The position numbers and the translations under genes are program-made. From Amoebophrya sp. A120 (Eukaryota; Sar; Dinophyceae; Syndiniales; Amoebophryaceae), in the NCBI GenBank assembly GCA_905178155.1, contig CAJINV010000010.1, positions 1,440,094 to 1,504,093 of the forward strand: a stretch of 64,000 nt of DNA. Direction: 5' to 3'. How positions within the stretch are numbered: position 1 is the stretch's first letter; every line of letters starts with the position of its first letter. This document shows positions 43,601-54,100 of the stretch, in pieces. The notes beneath the pieces were generated by a model. That model was not told where the DNA came from, searched no databases, and saw nothing but the letters and a program-made list of their open reading frames with translations.

Positions 43601-44773
43601 TTTCCCGTACATGTACAAGATGCATCGCAAATTTCACCAATTTGGAGTGCAAAACTTGTCATTCTACACTAGGATCGAAGCCAAGATTTGTCATGCAGAG
43701 ACTGCATTTGTACGCGTACGGAAAATTTACTGTGGATAACCAGGACCCGCTGTTAATGAACAAGGCGAGCATTTTGTACGGGATCGGGGTCTTGGTCGTC
43801 ATTATTGTTTATGCATCGCAAATATGTCTGGGTCTGGAAACTTGTGATGCTCGGTGGCGTATCATGAGGAGGCCACAAGTGCTGGCTCAGCTTGACAAGT
43901 TTTTGAGCTCGTAGGTGTTGCCTCTTCTTCGTAACAACCTGCTTTTCTGCATGACAGAAAAATGGGGCTCTTGGGTAACGTGCGTAACAGATTTAAGAGT
44001 CATGCCAGACAAGCATGACAGACGTGCATTCTTCCAGACCCAGACACATTTGCATTTGATGTTGTTTTGTACAAGACCAAACCGAAATCCCGCGCAGGCC
44101 CGGAGAGCGGCATGGGATATGAAACCCTCAGAATGGAAATGCTCAAAGTGGAAATGATTTGTGATGCATGAAATGCGACGCAAAAAAGACTGTATGGCAG
44201 AGGACGCAATGGAGGCCGACTATTGTCCTGCTAGGGGTGAAGAATTGTCGTGCTACTTAGCATGGCAGACGGGCACCCCTTTGCCTTAACTTGCATGACA
44301 GACATGCTTTACGCACCCGGGAAATTTGTCATGCGCCGACTACAAATGCCGCTTCAGCTGGAGTCTTTTTTTGCATTACAAATTATTTTCACTTTGAGGA
44401 TTTCCAACCTGAGGCTTTCATATGGGATCGGGTGCGCTGGCCGCCCAACTGGCAACCATGGAGGCGGAACGGGCGGCAGAGAAGGCCAGGAATGAAGAAC
44501 GAGAGAAGTATGGAAAGAAGTGGTATCTTGAGCTTCATCCAGAGTCAACAAGAGGCTATTTTTGTTCGATGAAATTTGTATGTGTCGCGAGCGAGGAGAA
44601 GTAGTGTCGTGTCTGGACAAGGTTCATTTAATATTCTTGTCGGCGTTCTTGTTAGCATCTCCTGTTGATGACTCTGGTAAAAGTTTCGTTCCCATAGCAA
44701 ACAGCGGGATCGCGAGGCTGCACGAGCGCCGGCGCCAGACAGTGGCGGTGGAATGCTGGGGTGGATGATATAG
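37637..44773 (+). CDS. Large single-pass membrane protein with cysteine-rich ectodomain
   Basis: 1,168 residues once 16 introners and a GT-AG intron (44523-44697) are removed; the coding length is divisible by three. A hydrophobic stretch near residue 45 (WLCHLHLLLYS...) may be a signal or anchor. The next 430 residues are acidic, S/T/Q-rich and probably disordered. A cysteine-rich region follows, in short blocks such as GVSDNGCKQPDP, CRKEN, KQCVAEGN, DPLCSANYCLK, CNGETYEECEA, HCDTGNSGELC, YCSNVTC and KCCDGGP. Near the C-terminus ASILYGIGVLVVIIVLYKTK is a clear membrane segment, then a short charged tail ending GGGMLGWMI. The layout suggests a surface or secretory-pathway receptor, plausible for a parasite. 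I do not recognise the family. The last exon is the least certain; without that intron it would stop at 44604. Confidence 0.65.
39071..39311 (-). mobile_element. Introner, family H, reverse orientation (241 bp)
   Basis: It begins TATCAACAGTGAATTTCCCG. Flanks GACAG and CTAGA do not match. Excision joins ATGQ to KEEQH in frame. Second reverse H copy. Confidence 0.7.
39583..39723. mobile_element. Introner, family A (141 bp)
   Basis: Flanks GCGAT and GCAAT. Excision joins VPSA to IGIKR. Confidence 0.86.
39769..39879. mobile_element. Introner, family E (111 bp)
   Basis: Flanks AGAAT and AGAAC. It begins TACCCACAGG rather than TAT. Excision joins KEN to HENYC. Confidence 0.87.
39933..40238. mobile_element. 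Introner, family D (306 bp)
   Basis: It begins TATGGATGTGTCAGGATCG and ends GATTCTGACACTCCCATA. Perfect GTGTG duplication. Excision joins SDRV to EPVCD. Confidence 0.92.
40285..40585. mobile_element. Introner, family D (301 bp)
   Basis: Only 46 bp of exon separate it from the previous D copy. Perfect TGGGA duplication. Excision joins QLEW to EKDAT. Confidence 0.92.
40645..40928. mobile_element. Introner, family J (284 bp)
   Basis: It begins TATCGAGAGGAAAAATGCCC and ends GGGATTTTTTCTCGCAATA, with CTCCCCATAT paired to ATATGGGGAG. Perfect CCGCC duplication. Excision joins QPDP to PVGTC. Confidence 0.9.
41097..41378. mobile_element. Introner, family B (282 bp)
   Basis: Flanks AAAAA and AATTC match poorly. 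The right arm reads GCGGCAGACATGTTTGCAACG. Excision joins VEKK to CVDLV. Confidence 0.72.
41445..41710. mobile_element. Introner, family N (266 bp)
   Basis: It begins TATGAAGTTCTCAACCG and ends GCTTGAGAATGCCATA; both arms carry a TTACACTCTC/GAGAGTGTAA core. Perfect GAAGA duplication. Excision joins YCLK to KETET. Confidence 0.9.
41755..41909. mobile_element. Introner, family A (155 bp)
   Basis: Perfect GCCCC duplication. The right tip ends CATT instead of CATA. Excision joins CASP to PSIGN. Confidence 0.9.
41981..42125 (+). mobile_element. Introner, family H, forward (145 bp)
   Basis: Flanks GCTAG and GCGAG. Excision joins TCML to DAEGN. Confidence 0.87.
42205..42311. mobile_element. Introner, family E, eroded right tip (107 bp)
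   Basis: The right end is TTTTTTCCGGG. Flanks AGGCC and AGAAG. Excision joins ECEA to VVENC, the frame that keeps the cysteine-rich register. Confidence 0.7.
42462..42639. mobile_element. Introner, family A, diverged (178 bp)
   Basis: The right end reads GATGCTTTTCCGATGCATA. Flanks GGTGT and ATTCT. An inner AGCTAGAGCTTGAGCTATAGC stretch is unusual. Excision joins RHQV to CYCSN. Confidence 0.72.
42885..43034. mobile_element. Introner, family A (150 bp)
   Basis: Perfect TACAG duplication. Excision joins EEAT to DAAGD. Confidence 0.92.
43588..43738 (+). mobile_element. Introner, family H, forward (151 bp)
   Basis: Perfect ACCAG duplication. Excision joins IDYQ to DPLLM. Confidence 0.92.
43810..44061. 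mobile_element. Introner, family B (252 bp)
   Basis: Perfect TTGTT duplication. The right tip ends GATG. It splits the membrane segment; excision joins VVIIV to LYKTK. Confidence 0.92.
44118..44422. mobile_element. Introner, family D subtype 2 (305 bp)
   Basis: It begins TATGAAACCCTCAGAATGG and ends CAACCTGAGGCTTTCATA: D-like layout with different arm sequence. Perfect TGGGA duplication. Excision joins SGMG to SGALA. Confidence 0.9.
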
Positions 44774-45566
44774 GATTTTGCTTATCACGGTTTCCTCGGT
44801 GTTTACGTTTGTCTTCATCGCGAGGAGGGCGACGAAGATAGAGCTACAATCCGCTCAAAGCATAACAAACTTACTACTTTCATCTCAAGTATATGATCAA
44901 GGCCAAGTGCCGCCCCGGCTCCGGCACAAGTTTAGTCATCGTAATTCATAATTGGGGGCCGAAGATTGTTTATACTTTATCACTTCGTCGAGTCGTGACA
45001 ACTACACTGATTAGAGGACATAAACGCAGAGAAATGTAAAAGCGTAAGCGCCAGCTGTAAATTGCATTTGGGATAATTGATATGATACACATTTTCACTC
45101 TGAAACCACGGTAGAGATTTCGGTGCGTAGGACAGGTGTAGAGAAAGCAGCGATTCGTGTTTTTTGTTAAAGCGCAAAAACCAACGTGAACAATCCTAGA
45201 GATTTTCACAACATCGCTGCGATTGGAGTCAAGGTATTTTTCAACAAAGTAGAAAAAGATAAAGGGACATGGCCAATGACAATGTCTTTACAGACCTCAA
45301 CATCTTCACCGCAAAATGCGGGAGTTTCCGATTAATGCTCTGGGGCTGGGTGGATCCGTAGGCAACAACATGAGAGTCGCGAGGATGTTTCTCCAAAACT
45401 GCAGGTTGCTCGCACAAGAGTCGTTTAAGCTCCGACAAAAAGAGAATCTAACTTCTGTGAGTCGGATCAGAGCAGGTACTCGTAGCTTCCACGTCCATTC
45501 ATATTTTTAGCCCGATATTATAGAGGCAGTGGCAAAACATCAACATATACTTAAGTACAAAAAACC
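44774..45566. other. Intergenic region
   Basis: AT-rich, with no supported gene and no introner. Confidence 0.45.
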
Positions 45567-47136
45567 ATGGGCGGCAGACATTCGAAAGACGATAAACCAG
45601 GCAATCCCAACCAGAAGAATAAACCCGTTTCCCGCACGACAGATCAAGACCGAACCCTCCTCCAGCTGAAACTCCAGCGCGATGACTTGAACAAGCAGAA
45701 GAAACGGTTCGCAAACTTAATCGAGGAGGAAGCGATAATTGTAAACACCTGCCTACGGGAGAAGAAGAAGCAGCTCGCATTGTTTCACTTGAAGAAGAAG
45801 ACGATACACGGCTACCAATGCAAAAATGTCTGAGTCTGGAAGAGTCGGGGCTTGTCATGCACATTTTGCATGCCCCGTGAGGTCTGTGATGCTGGTGCTA
45901 GCATCGCAGATTTTTTGAGAGCTTCTCGATGCTCATTACGCATGAGAAATGCCCTCTCCGCGTGCCGAGAACTGACTCCTCTTACTGCTCATGCAACACA
46001 GATATTTTTTGAATCCGCAGACAGCATTACAAGTTGCATTCTTCCAGACCCAGACACTTTTACATTTGATAGCGGCAAAATGTTGACGAATTGCGACAAC
46101 GCGTTATTTATGCAATGCAAAAGTATCGTACTCGTATAAATACATTAGAAGTTTCCCCAGCATGAGAAATAAAATTTGTCATGCGGTTTTCCCTTGAGAA
46201 AAAAATTTGTAATGCATGAATGCAATTACTACGAGTATGATACTTTTGCACAGGTGGATATTGTTGAAGCTCCTGGAACTGATCGACAACGTGGAACTGC
46301 TGCAAATGCAGCAGAGTGTGGTGCAAGCCATGCAGGTCGGGAATGACATGCTGAAGAAGATGCGGATATGCAATGCAAAAGCATCGTACTCGTATAAATG
46401 CATGACAAATTTCCTCAGCGTGAGAAATAAAATTTGTCATGCGATTTTACCTTAAGAAAAAAATTTGTAATGCATGACTGCACTACTTACTACGAGTGCG
46501 ATACTTTTGCGCAGGATAGCAGAAGGAAGTGTCGGTGGAAAAAGTGGAAGATCTGCTGGAAGATGCAGAAGAATTGCGGGAATGGGTATATTAGTTACTA
46601 GCGAGTTTGTGATGCACGATTTTTCTGCATGTTCTTGTGATACGTGAACGTGTGATGCATATCAGCACTACATCTCGTACTAGTTATCGTCACCTCTCAA
46701 GATGATGAAGTGGGAATCTAAAAATCAAAAACAGAACGCCGAGATCAACGCCGTGATGGCTCAGTACGGTGTATCAGAGGAAGACATCGACGCCGAGCTC
46801 GCTATGATAGAAGAGCAGGAAACGCTCCGCGTGTTAGAGCCACTGAAACCGGTGCCAGTTACGGAATTGAATGCAGTTTCGACTGCCAGTAGCAGTAAGG
46901 ACAGAACTACGCATGTTGAGAAAGAACATGATGAAGTGCAACGTGAGAGAATACCGATAGCCATACCTGCATTTTGTAAGCATTGTTTTCCTTGTGCTGG
47001 TAAGCAGACCAAGGCTACGTCAAACGAATTGGAGGAAAATCAGTGTTCTACGGAAGAGAGGATCAAACTTTACATACAGAATACCATCCGACTGAAACCT
47101 TTTTCTGAATCTGCCGTGATGTGGTTCCCCCCGTGA
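45567..47136 (+). CDS. VPS20: ESCRT-III subunit VPS20/CHMP6
   Basis: 291 residues after removal of three introners and a GT-AG intron (46586-46701). MGGRHSK keeps the N-terminal glycine that is myristoylated in CHMP6. The core follows the family closely: TTDQDRTLLQLKLQRDDL, the basic helix around LALFHLKKK, LELIDNVELLQMQQSVVQAM, QVGNDMLKKM-RKEVSVEKVEDLL and the acidic YGVSEEDIDAEL segment. From LKKK to LKKM the model aligns to human CHMP6 with no gaps, which fixes the three introner junctions. The tail runs about 90 residues beyond animal CHMP6 and holds a CKHCFPCAG cluster. The protein should nucleate ESCRT-III filaments on endosomal membranes, bridging ESCRT-II and Snf7. The start AAAACCATGG is the only sensible choice. 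Confidence 0.92.
45813..46071. mobile_element. Introner, family B (259 bp)
   Basis: Flanks ACGGC and GCGGC. Excision joins KTIHG to KMLTN, with no gap against human CHMP6. Confidence 0.92.
46109..46260. mobile_element. Introner, family A (152 bp)
   Basis: Flanks TTATT and TTGTT. Excision joins DNAL to LKLLE; keeping both flanks would add residues that CHMP6 lacks. Confidence 0.92.
46367..46518. mobile_element. Introner, family A (152 bp)
   Basis: Flanks GCGGA and GCAGA. Excision joins LKKMR to KEVSV, in register with NKMHQVMSI of human CHMP6. Confidence 0.92.
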
Positions 47137-47508
47137 CTTGGAAAGATCTTTTTCATTTGTTTCCCACGTCGGTCTTTTTCAATGTGGCTATGCCTCTGGC
47201 GATCAGTTTACATGATTTTTCAAAACTTCCTTTCATTGCAGGCCACCGGATAAATTATCCTTCAGGCTCCTACATCTGCACCCCCCGCCGTTTTTCCCCC
47301 AACTCGCCCCCAGTTTTTGTGTTTGATGATCATTTGACCTGTAGTAAGGCACTTCTCGTTGGTTTTGGAAGAAAAGCACAAGCTGCAGCATCTATCGCAA
47401 CAATTCATCGAAATAACTACGAGGACGAGCCTTCCGCAACCTAGCAACACATCAGCAACAGTAAATTGTAACACCACCGGCGTGCTAAAGTTAAAGTAGA
47501 TCGTAAAG
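47137..47508. other. Short intergenic region
   Basis: About 370 bp between VPS20 and PDI. Nothing recognisable. Confidence 0.5.
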
Positions 47509-49950
47509 ATGGTCCTTTCAAGAAGGTCCTTCGCTAGTACGATACTAGCCACCAGTTCTTTTCTCTCAGCTGACGCGCTGTACCAGAAGGGCTCTCCGGT
47601 CCAGCTACTGGATGCCGCTGCGTTTAAGAAGAAGGTTATCGGTAGCGAGGCACCATTCATGGTGGAATTCTTTGCCAGCTGGTGCGGACACTGCAAGCAG
47701 CTAGCACCGGAGTACGAAAAGGCAGCAAAGGCCACGAAAGGTATCATGTGTTTATTTTGTCATGCGCGACGAGGCTGACGCTACGGCTTCAACTTCGTTC
47801 TATTTCATTGCAATGCTGCGTCGCACCACAAAAATTCTGCCGTTCGTAGTAAATACTTTTACGAGACTCGCATGACAAACTTCTCCTACCGAAGGTGTAA
47901 TCGGCTTCGTCGCGGTCGAAGATCAGGCCGCGATGCAGGAGTATGGTGTCTATCAAATGCAAATATGTCTGACATGACTCAAGAATCTGTGATGCATAGG
48001 CATCAAACGGAATTCTTACCTGTCATGCGAAAACGCAGCTTGCCATGCGGAACACGCAACACATAGGGGCCCAAAAATTTGTCATGCGTGGCTCCGTATT
48101 GCAACGGAACTCCCATTCACTTTTAGCATTACGAGTTTCCAGACCCAGACATATTTGCAAAGCATAGTGTCCAGGGTTTCCCAACCATCAAATGGTTCGG
48201 GGCGAACAAGTCGAAGCCAGAGGACTACAGGTCAGGCCGGGACGCGAAATCCATGGTCGAGTTCGCCATGAAGAAGGTCAACGACATGGTCTCTAGCAAA
48301 ATATCAAGTGCAAAAATGTCTGGGTCTGGAAGATGGTGAGACTTGTCTTGCAAGTCTTGCATGTGCCATGATGTCTGTGATGCATGCTCTAGCCTCAGAG
48401 ATCTTTTGAGGGCTTCTCGATGCCTATTCTGCATGACAAGTGCCCTTTTCCCGTAGCAAAAATTGCGCTCCCTTTGCAGCTCATGCAATCCAAATTTTTT
48501 TGGAGTCCAAACGCAGCATCAGAAGTTGCATTCTTCCAGACCCAGACATTTTTGCATTTGATACAAAATCGGCGGCGGCAACTTCGGCGGAAGTTCATCT
48601 GGTGGATCCGGCGGTGGGTCCGGTGGGTCTGGCGGGTCGGGAGGCGGCGATACGGTCGTGCTCACCGATAGCAACTTCGACGATTTGGTGATGAAGGACA
48701 GCAAAAACGTCTGGTTTGTCAAATTCTACGCGCCCTGGTGCGGACACTGCAAGGTATGGTAGTTGTTTTCGTGCTTGAAGATAAAGGCCTGCGCCTGAAC
48801 GAACTTATCACCATAGATTGATAGAACTAGAAAGCGCTAGACAGCTGCACCACTTTTCTTTAGATGCATGATTAAGTAGGGTTTCGGTGCATGATTTTTT
48901 ATTTTACAACGAAAAAGAGTTCCACTTGTGATGCAATGCAAATGCAAATGGCGCACGAAATATATTCAGAATCGAAATCACATTTGTAACGCCGTACTCA
49001 AATTTTATCAGGCCATGGCGGGAGACTGGGACAAGACGGCTACTGCTATGAAGGGCAAAGTCAAGGTCGCCAAGATGGACGCCACGACAGAGACGGGTGT
49101 GCCAGGAAGGTTTGGCGTGCGAGGATTCCCAACAATCAAGCTGTTTCCAGCTGGTATTTACATTTTTTTGTCGTGCGTTTTTGCATGACTGAATTTGGAG
49201 GTTCGAGTTCGCATGTTGCAACATGATGTGTCGCATGTTGTTCGAAAACAATACACCAACAGGTCCCAAATCCGATAGCAGCGCCGTTGACTACAACGAG
49301 GGGAGAGACGCGGGTTCCCTGCAAAAGTTCGCCGAGAAGTATTTCATGATGACCGTGGAGGCCGAACAGCTGTTGTCCCAGGAAATGTTCGACGAGAAGT
49401 GCAGCGGGGGACAATTGTGCCTGATCGCCTTCCTCCCACACATTATGGAATCCAGTGCTAAGGAGAGGAAAAAGTACGAAAATAATGCCGGAACTTTTTT
49501 GCACTTATGACCCTCTGAAGCTGCAGTTCTGGTTGCTTTAATATTCCCGCATCCTAGCAGTTCGAACTTAATATCGTGATCATCAACTCCTTCACTTTAC
49601 AACTTTTTGACGAAATAACCTTTATCAGGTACCTCGAGCTTTACAACACCGCTGCCCGGTCTGCCGGCGGTGTCCCCGCCAGCTTCTACTGGTCGCAAGG
49701 AGGCGACCAGTACGAATTGGAGGAGAAATTGAACCTCGGCTTCGGGTTTCCCGCACTGGTGGCGATCTCCAGGAAGAAGAACATTTTCGTCACCCACCGC
49801 GGGTCCTTCACCGAGTCCGCGGTTAGGACGTTCATCACTGGGTTGTCAGCGCCGAAGCACTTGAACGATTTGCCCAAGGATTTGCCGAAGTTGGTGAAAC
49901 AGAAGGCCTGGGATGGAAAGGACGCGCCGAAAGAGGATGAGGAACTGTAA
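47509..49950 (+). CDS. Protein disulfide isomerase, PDIA6/P5-like
   Basis: 425 residues after removal of two introners and four GT-AG introns (47741-47894, 48754-49011, 49154-49262, 49474-49628). The N-terminus [20 protein letters not shown] is a signal peptide. Two thioredoxin domains each carry an intact WCGHCK active site (near residues 58-63 and 196) and a cis-proline GFPTIK motif. A Gly/Ser linker with GGSGG units separates them. A C-terminal thioredoxin-like domain lacks cysteines ([15 protein letters not shown], then [14 protein letters not shown]). It ends KEDEEL, which resembles but does not match the usual K/HDEL retention signal. The order matches PDIA6, of about 440 residues. It catalyses disulfide formation and exchange in the ER, which fits a genome encoding cysteine-rich surface proteins. 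Confidence 0.93.
47951..48166. mobile_element. Introner, family B (216 bp)
   Basis: Perfect GTGTC duplication. Excision joins EYGV to QGFPTIK, restoring the cis-proline motif. Confidence 0.93.
48302..48563. mobile_element. Introner, family B (262 bp)
   Basis: Perfect CAAAA duplication. Excision joins VSSK to IGGGN at the start of the glycine linker. Confidence 0.93.
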
Positions 49951-51188
49951 ATGAAATTCGTTTAGCCTAAAATGAAAAAGAATAGCGCGGTAGCAAAAGG
50001 AGAGCAAATAATATTATCGAGGCTTTATTTAAAACGTACTTACGACAGCTTCAAAACTTCAACGTCAACCAAAAATATTCGTATAGTTTTCAACAATCAA
50101 ATTCACAAGTGTAAGTTCAAGCGCTGTTCTTGACGCGATAGCTTTCCTTTTACCACGAGTTTTTCGAGATTTGGTTTGTAGAAGAGGGCACGAGCATTAG
50201 CACCTGAGTCTCTTTTTCCTAAATGTATCAGTTTGAGTTGTTCCTCCAACAGTAGAGGGATTTGTTTACTGTTCAGTTATTTTACATTCTGCTTTGGTAG
50301 AAGCAGAAGGCACGAGTAATTTCGATTGACGTATAATTTCGATTTTGCTTTAGCTTTACAACAGGCGACTGTTCGCTCTAGTATGATGTATCCAGTACGA
50401 ATTATTCACCTCTGTGACAACAACGACAGTGCCCGATATTTGTTCTCCACGCATAGATTCCCCTATCACGTCGCCGAGAAACCTTTTTCGAATTTGTTTT
50501 TGGAAATGCCCCGAGCGAAGATGAAACGACAAAAGAAGCGATGGTCATCTGGCGACGCCAGCTGCCCACAAGTAAGGGCAAGGCAATGCGCGAGGCGGTG
50601 TGTAGAGCTGCAGTGTTCTTAGAGTTGTCTTCAGCATTTGTTGCAACAGCAAACTTGCGGAGGAGTGATCAAGAATTTGGTCTTCAAAACAGTCGGTCAC
50701 GATTGGAAGATGACAGAACACAGTATCTTGCAACAATTGCACTGGTTGAATTTGGGGACAGCGCAAGCAAAACAATACGATAGAAAACAAAGTCGTGGGG
50801 GTGGGAAACTTAAACTCTACAAAGCGGAAACGTGGCCGTTGTTGATGTACCAATCAAATCTTCGTCTTGGCAAACAGGAAGAGAACACCTAGTATCCCTA
50901 GGTCTTAGTCTTACCGAACCCGAAGGCGACCTCCCTGAAAAAACGATTACGAAAACAAACCCTAGTAGGTGTGGCAACTTCAACTTTCAGAGTTAATAGA
51001 CTGATGCGCCAAAACTGCATCGTTTGTACATCCTTGTTCCAAATAAAGTTGTTTGTTTTAGCTCACCCGAAATAAAGTTCCGTTGCCCCGTCGCCGTCCT
51101 CACCCTCCGATCAAAGAGGATTTTTTCTCAATTCGAATTTCATTCTCAACGAAGTGCCAACTCTTATTTCTGAAAAATTCAATTCAAA
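49951..51188. other. Intergenic region
   Basis: Short frames only, for example 50326-50622 with a lysine/arginine patch, not recognised. No introner. Confidence 0.4.
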
Positions 51189-54100
51189 ATGTCCTACGTC
51201 TGTGAAAAAGCGTCTCTCACGACCAACAAGGGTGAGCAACTCTTGCAGGATATCGATCTGAAATGCGAGCGCGGGGAGGTCACAGCGATTCTCGGACCGT
51301 CTGGGTCGGGGAAGACGGTTTTGTTGAATTTGCTAACATTCAACACCGGGAAAAAGACTACCAACACCGCAAAATCCGTCACGGTCGATGGGAAGGGAGT
51401 CGCAACATTACAACAGTGGATGGAGCACTGCATTTATGTCCCGAACATCACCGACTTGCAGTTCCCGACCTTAACCTGTAAACAGGTTTTAACCTACGCC
51501 GCCCGGTGGCAGTCGCCTGAATTGATCGAGGAGAGAGTCAACGACGTTCTCCAGCTTCTCGGCTTGGAGTCCTGCCAGGACACGCAGGTTGCGGGCGCTT
51601 TCGGCTTAGCGAAGGGTTTATCTGGCGGGCAGAAGAGGCGATTGGCGCTGGGTGTTGGGCTTCTGCGTCAAGCGGACGTGTTGTTCATCGATGACGTTAC
51701 CTCTGGCCTCGATTCCGCCGCGGCGTTCAACATCATGAAGTGCTTGCAGAAGATCGCCGTGGAGCGGAATGTTAGTGTGATCTGCACGTTGCAGCAGCCG
51801 GCGGAGGATATTTGGGATCTGTGTGATAGGATTTTGCTTCTCTCCGACGGGAAGTCCGCCTTTTTCGGGTACCGGGGGCATTGTTTGGATTACTTCAAGG
51901 AAACTTGCGGGCTGAAAAAACCAAATCAGCAGAACGCGGCGGACTTCGTGTTGAACGCGATTAACGCAGATTTTGTCGCGTTGGATGAAGTCGAGCGGGT
52001 GTTGCGACTGTGGGAGGAGAACAAAGAGAATCAAGCGGTGAAAACCAGGTCCGGATCCAAGGACAAAACTGTTGGGTTGATCACTGGACTACAACAACCT
52101 GGAACTGGTGCCAACGCAACCTCCCCAGACGACGGTGAAAACACGACTGTAGTCTTCAAATCGCAGAAAACGATGCAGCAACAGTTCCAGAACTGCCGGA
52201 AATCGACAAATTTTGAAAAGCTGAAAGTCACCTTCGCACGGGATCTCCGAGTCACGATGACCGACCCGGTACTGTACTGGGCCCGGGCGATCATGAACTT
52301 CGTTATGAGCTTCTTTCTATGCATTGCAAAAGCATCGCACTAAGCGTAAATCGCATGACAAATCTGCTCAGCGTGAGGAGTATAATTTGTAATGGGGATT
52401 GACCTCAACAAAGAGATCTGTAATGCATCTCTGCGATAATTTTTACTACGAGTGCGATACTTTTGCTGTGGATACTTTCTCGTCGCGCTCTGGTGGGAAG
52501 GAATCGAATACGACAACGAGTTTGCGATGAACTATCCTGTGCAAAAGGATCGCACTCGTATTGTTATCATGCATTACAAATCTTTCGCTCTACGTAAATC
52601 CGCATTACAAATTTCATTTCTCATGCTGAAGCTGAGGAAATTTGTCATGCATTTATACGAATCCGATACTTTTGCAATCCACATGAACCGCATGTGGCCC
52701 ATGGCAATGGCGATGAGCAACATAACGCTAGAGTCGATCATCTGTGTGTACTTTTTCAACAAGGCGCACCAAACCTGGAAGGTGGAAATCCGGTCCCAGG
52801 GGTTCTACCCGAGCTACTGCGTCGTGGTTAGTAACTTTCTTTTATCTATCCCCTGCCTCGGTTTCACGGTGTTCATGGCGATGTTTCCGGGCAACATGTA
52901 CGGGCTCGGGAATTACGAGATTGAGGGCGGGTTCGAGGCTTTTACGGTTATGCTCCTGATGGCGATCGTCTTCGACGGGTTTGGGAAACTCTGCTCCTTA
53001 ACTGACAACATGCTGGTCGGCTTTCTGGGGTACATCCAGTTCTGGTTCGCCTCCTTCCTTTTCTGCGGGTTCATGATCGAGTTTGACTTGGTCGTGTGGC
53101 CGTTGCGGGCTCTGACCTACACCAGTCCCCACCGACACGCCATCCCCGCGGTGTTGTATGCGGACTTCGCGAGACACACGGAGTGGAAAAATGCAGCGCC
53201 GTGTGCAGCGGGCATGCTGGAATCCGTCGCGACACAGGCGAACTGCATCTTCCAAGACGGATTTACCGGTGCTGCTGGTGCGAGAACGGCGGTTGGTGCT
53301 GGGTTTGCCTGTGCCTACCAAGAGTACCAGTGCTGGGGCTACACCGGGATCCAGGTGTTGCGCACCATGCACAAGGTCTACCCGGTGGTGGATTACGAAG
53401 ATCCGGTTTTCGAACGGTCGATGATTTTGCTGGGTTTCGTATCCTGCGTAAAAACGTCCCCACCCTATAGTCAAGTCGGAAACTTAGCAACACAAATCCA
53501 GAAGTTTTGGGAGGCACGCATGACAAGTTCGTCTCTATATTGTAGATAGTGCAGTCGCATCACAAACCGGGATCCTTATCCTGTTTACAGCATTACAAAT
53601 GCCAAAACACGGTTGGAAATGCCTCTCATGTAAATGCGCAGTACAAATGTTCCTGTCATTGCAAATCTGCATGACAAATCTGGGGTGGGGACGTTTTTGC
53701 AGATGATACTTCGGGTTGTTGTGGAACTTGTGCTACGGAATGGGGTTGATTTACAAGATGATCGGGGACGTGCCGAAGATCGGTGACTCGGCGCTACAGC
53801 CAACCAGTGGTGCAAACGGAGTGGTCCCGAAGAACAAGAAACGACTCTCATACCACCAGCACGACAACGACTTGCAGAACGACAAAGCTGGTGATGTAAC
53901 AGCAACAGGCACAACTAGTACATCCACGGAGCTGAAGTACAAAGTGCAGGACAACACCGCTGAAGACAACTCCTATGGGAGTGTCAGGTTTGAAATCTAC
54001 AAAGTTGAAATAACTTGTAATGCATAAAATGGATGCCAGTTGTGACCGAGCTTCTAAGTGGCGCATGACAAATTTGGGTAGAGCCGAAATCCAGTTTGTC

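Noticed and set aside
44523-44604. Ending the cysteine-rich protein gene at the TAG at 44602
   Set aside because: A GT-AG intron (44523-44697) continues to an in-frame tail (KQRDREAARAP...GGGMLGWMI). I prefer this model, but it remains uncertain.
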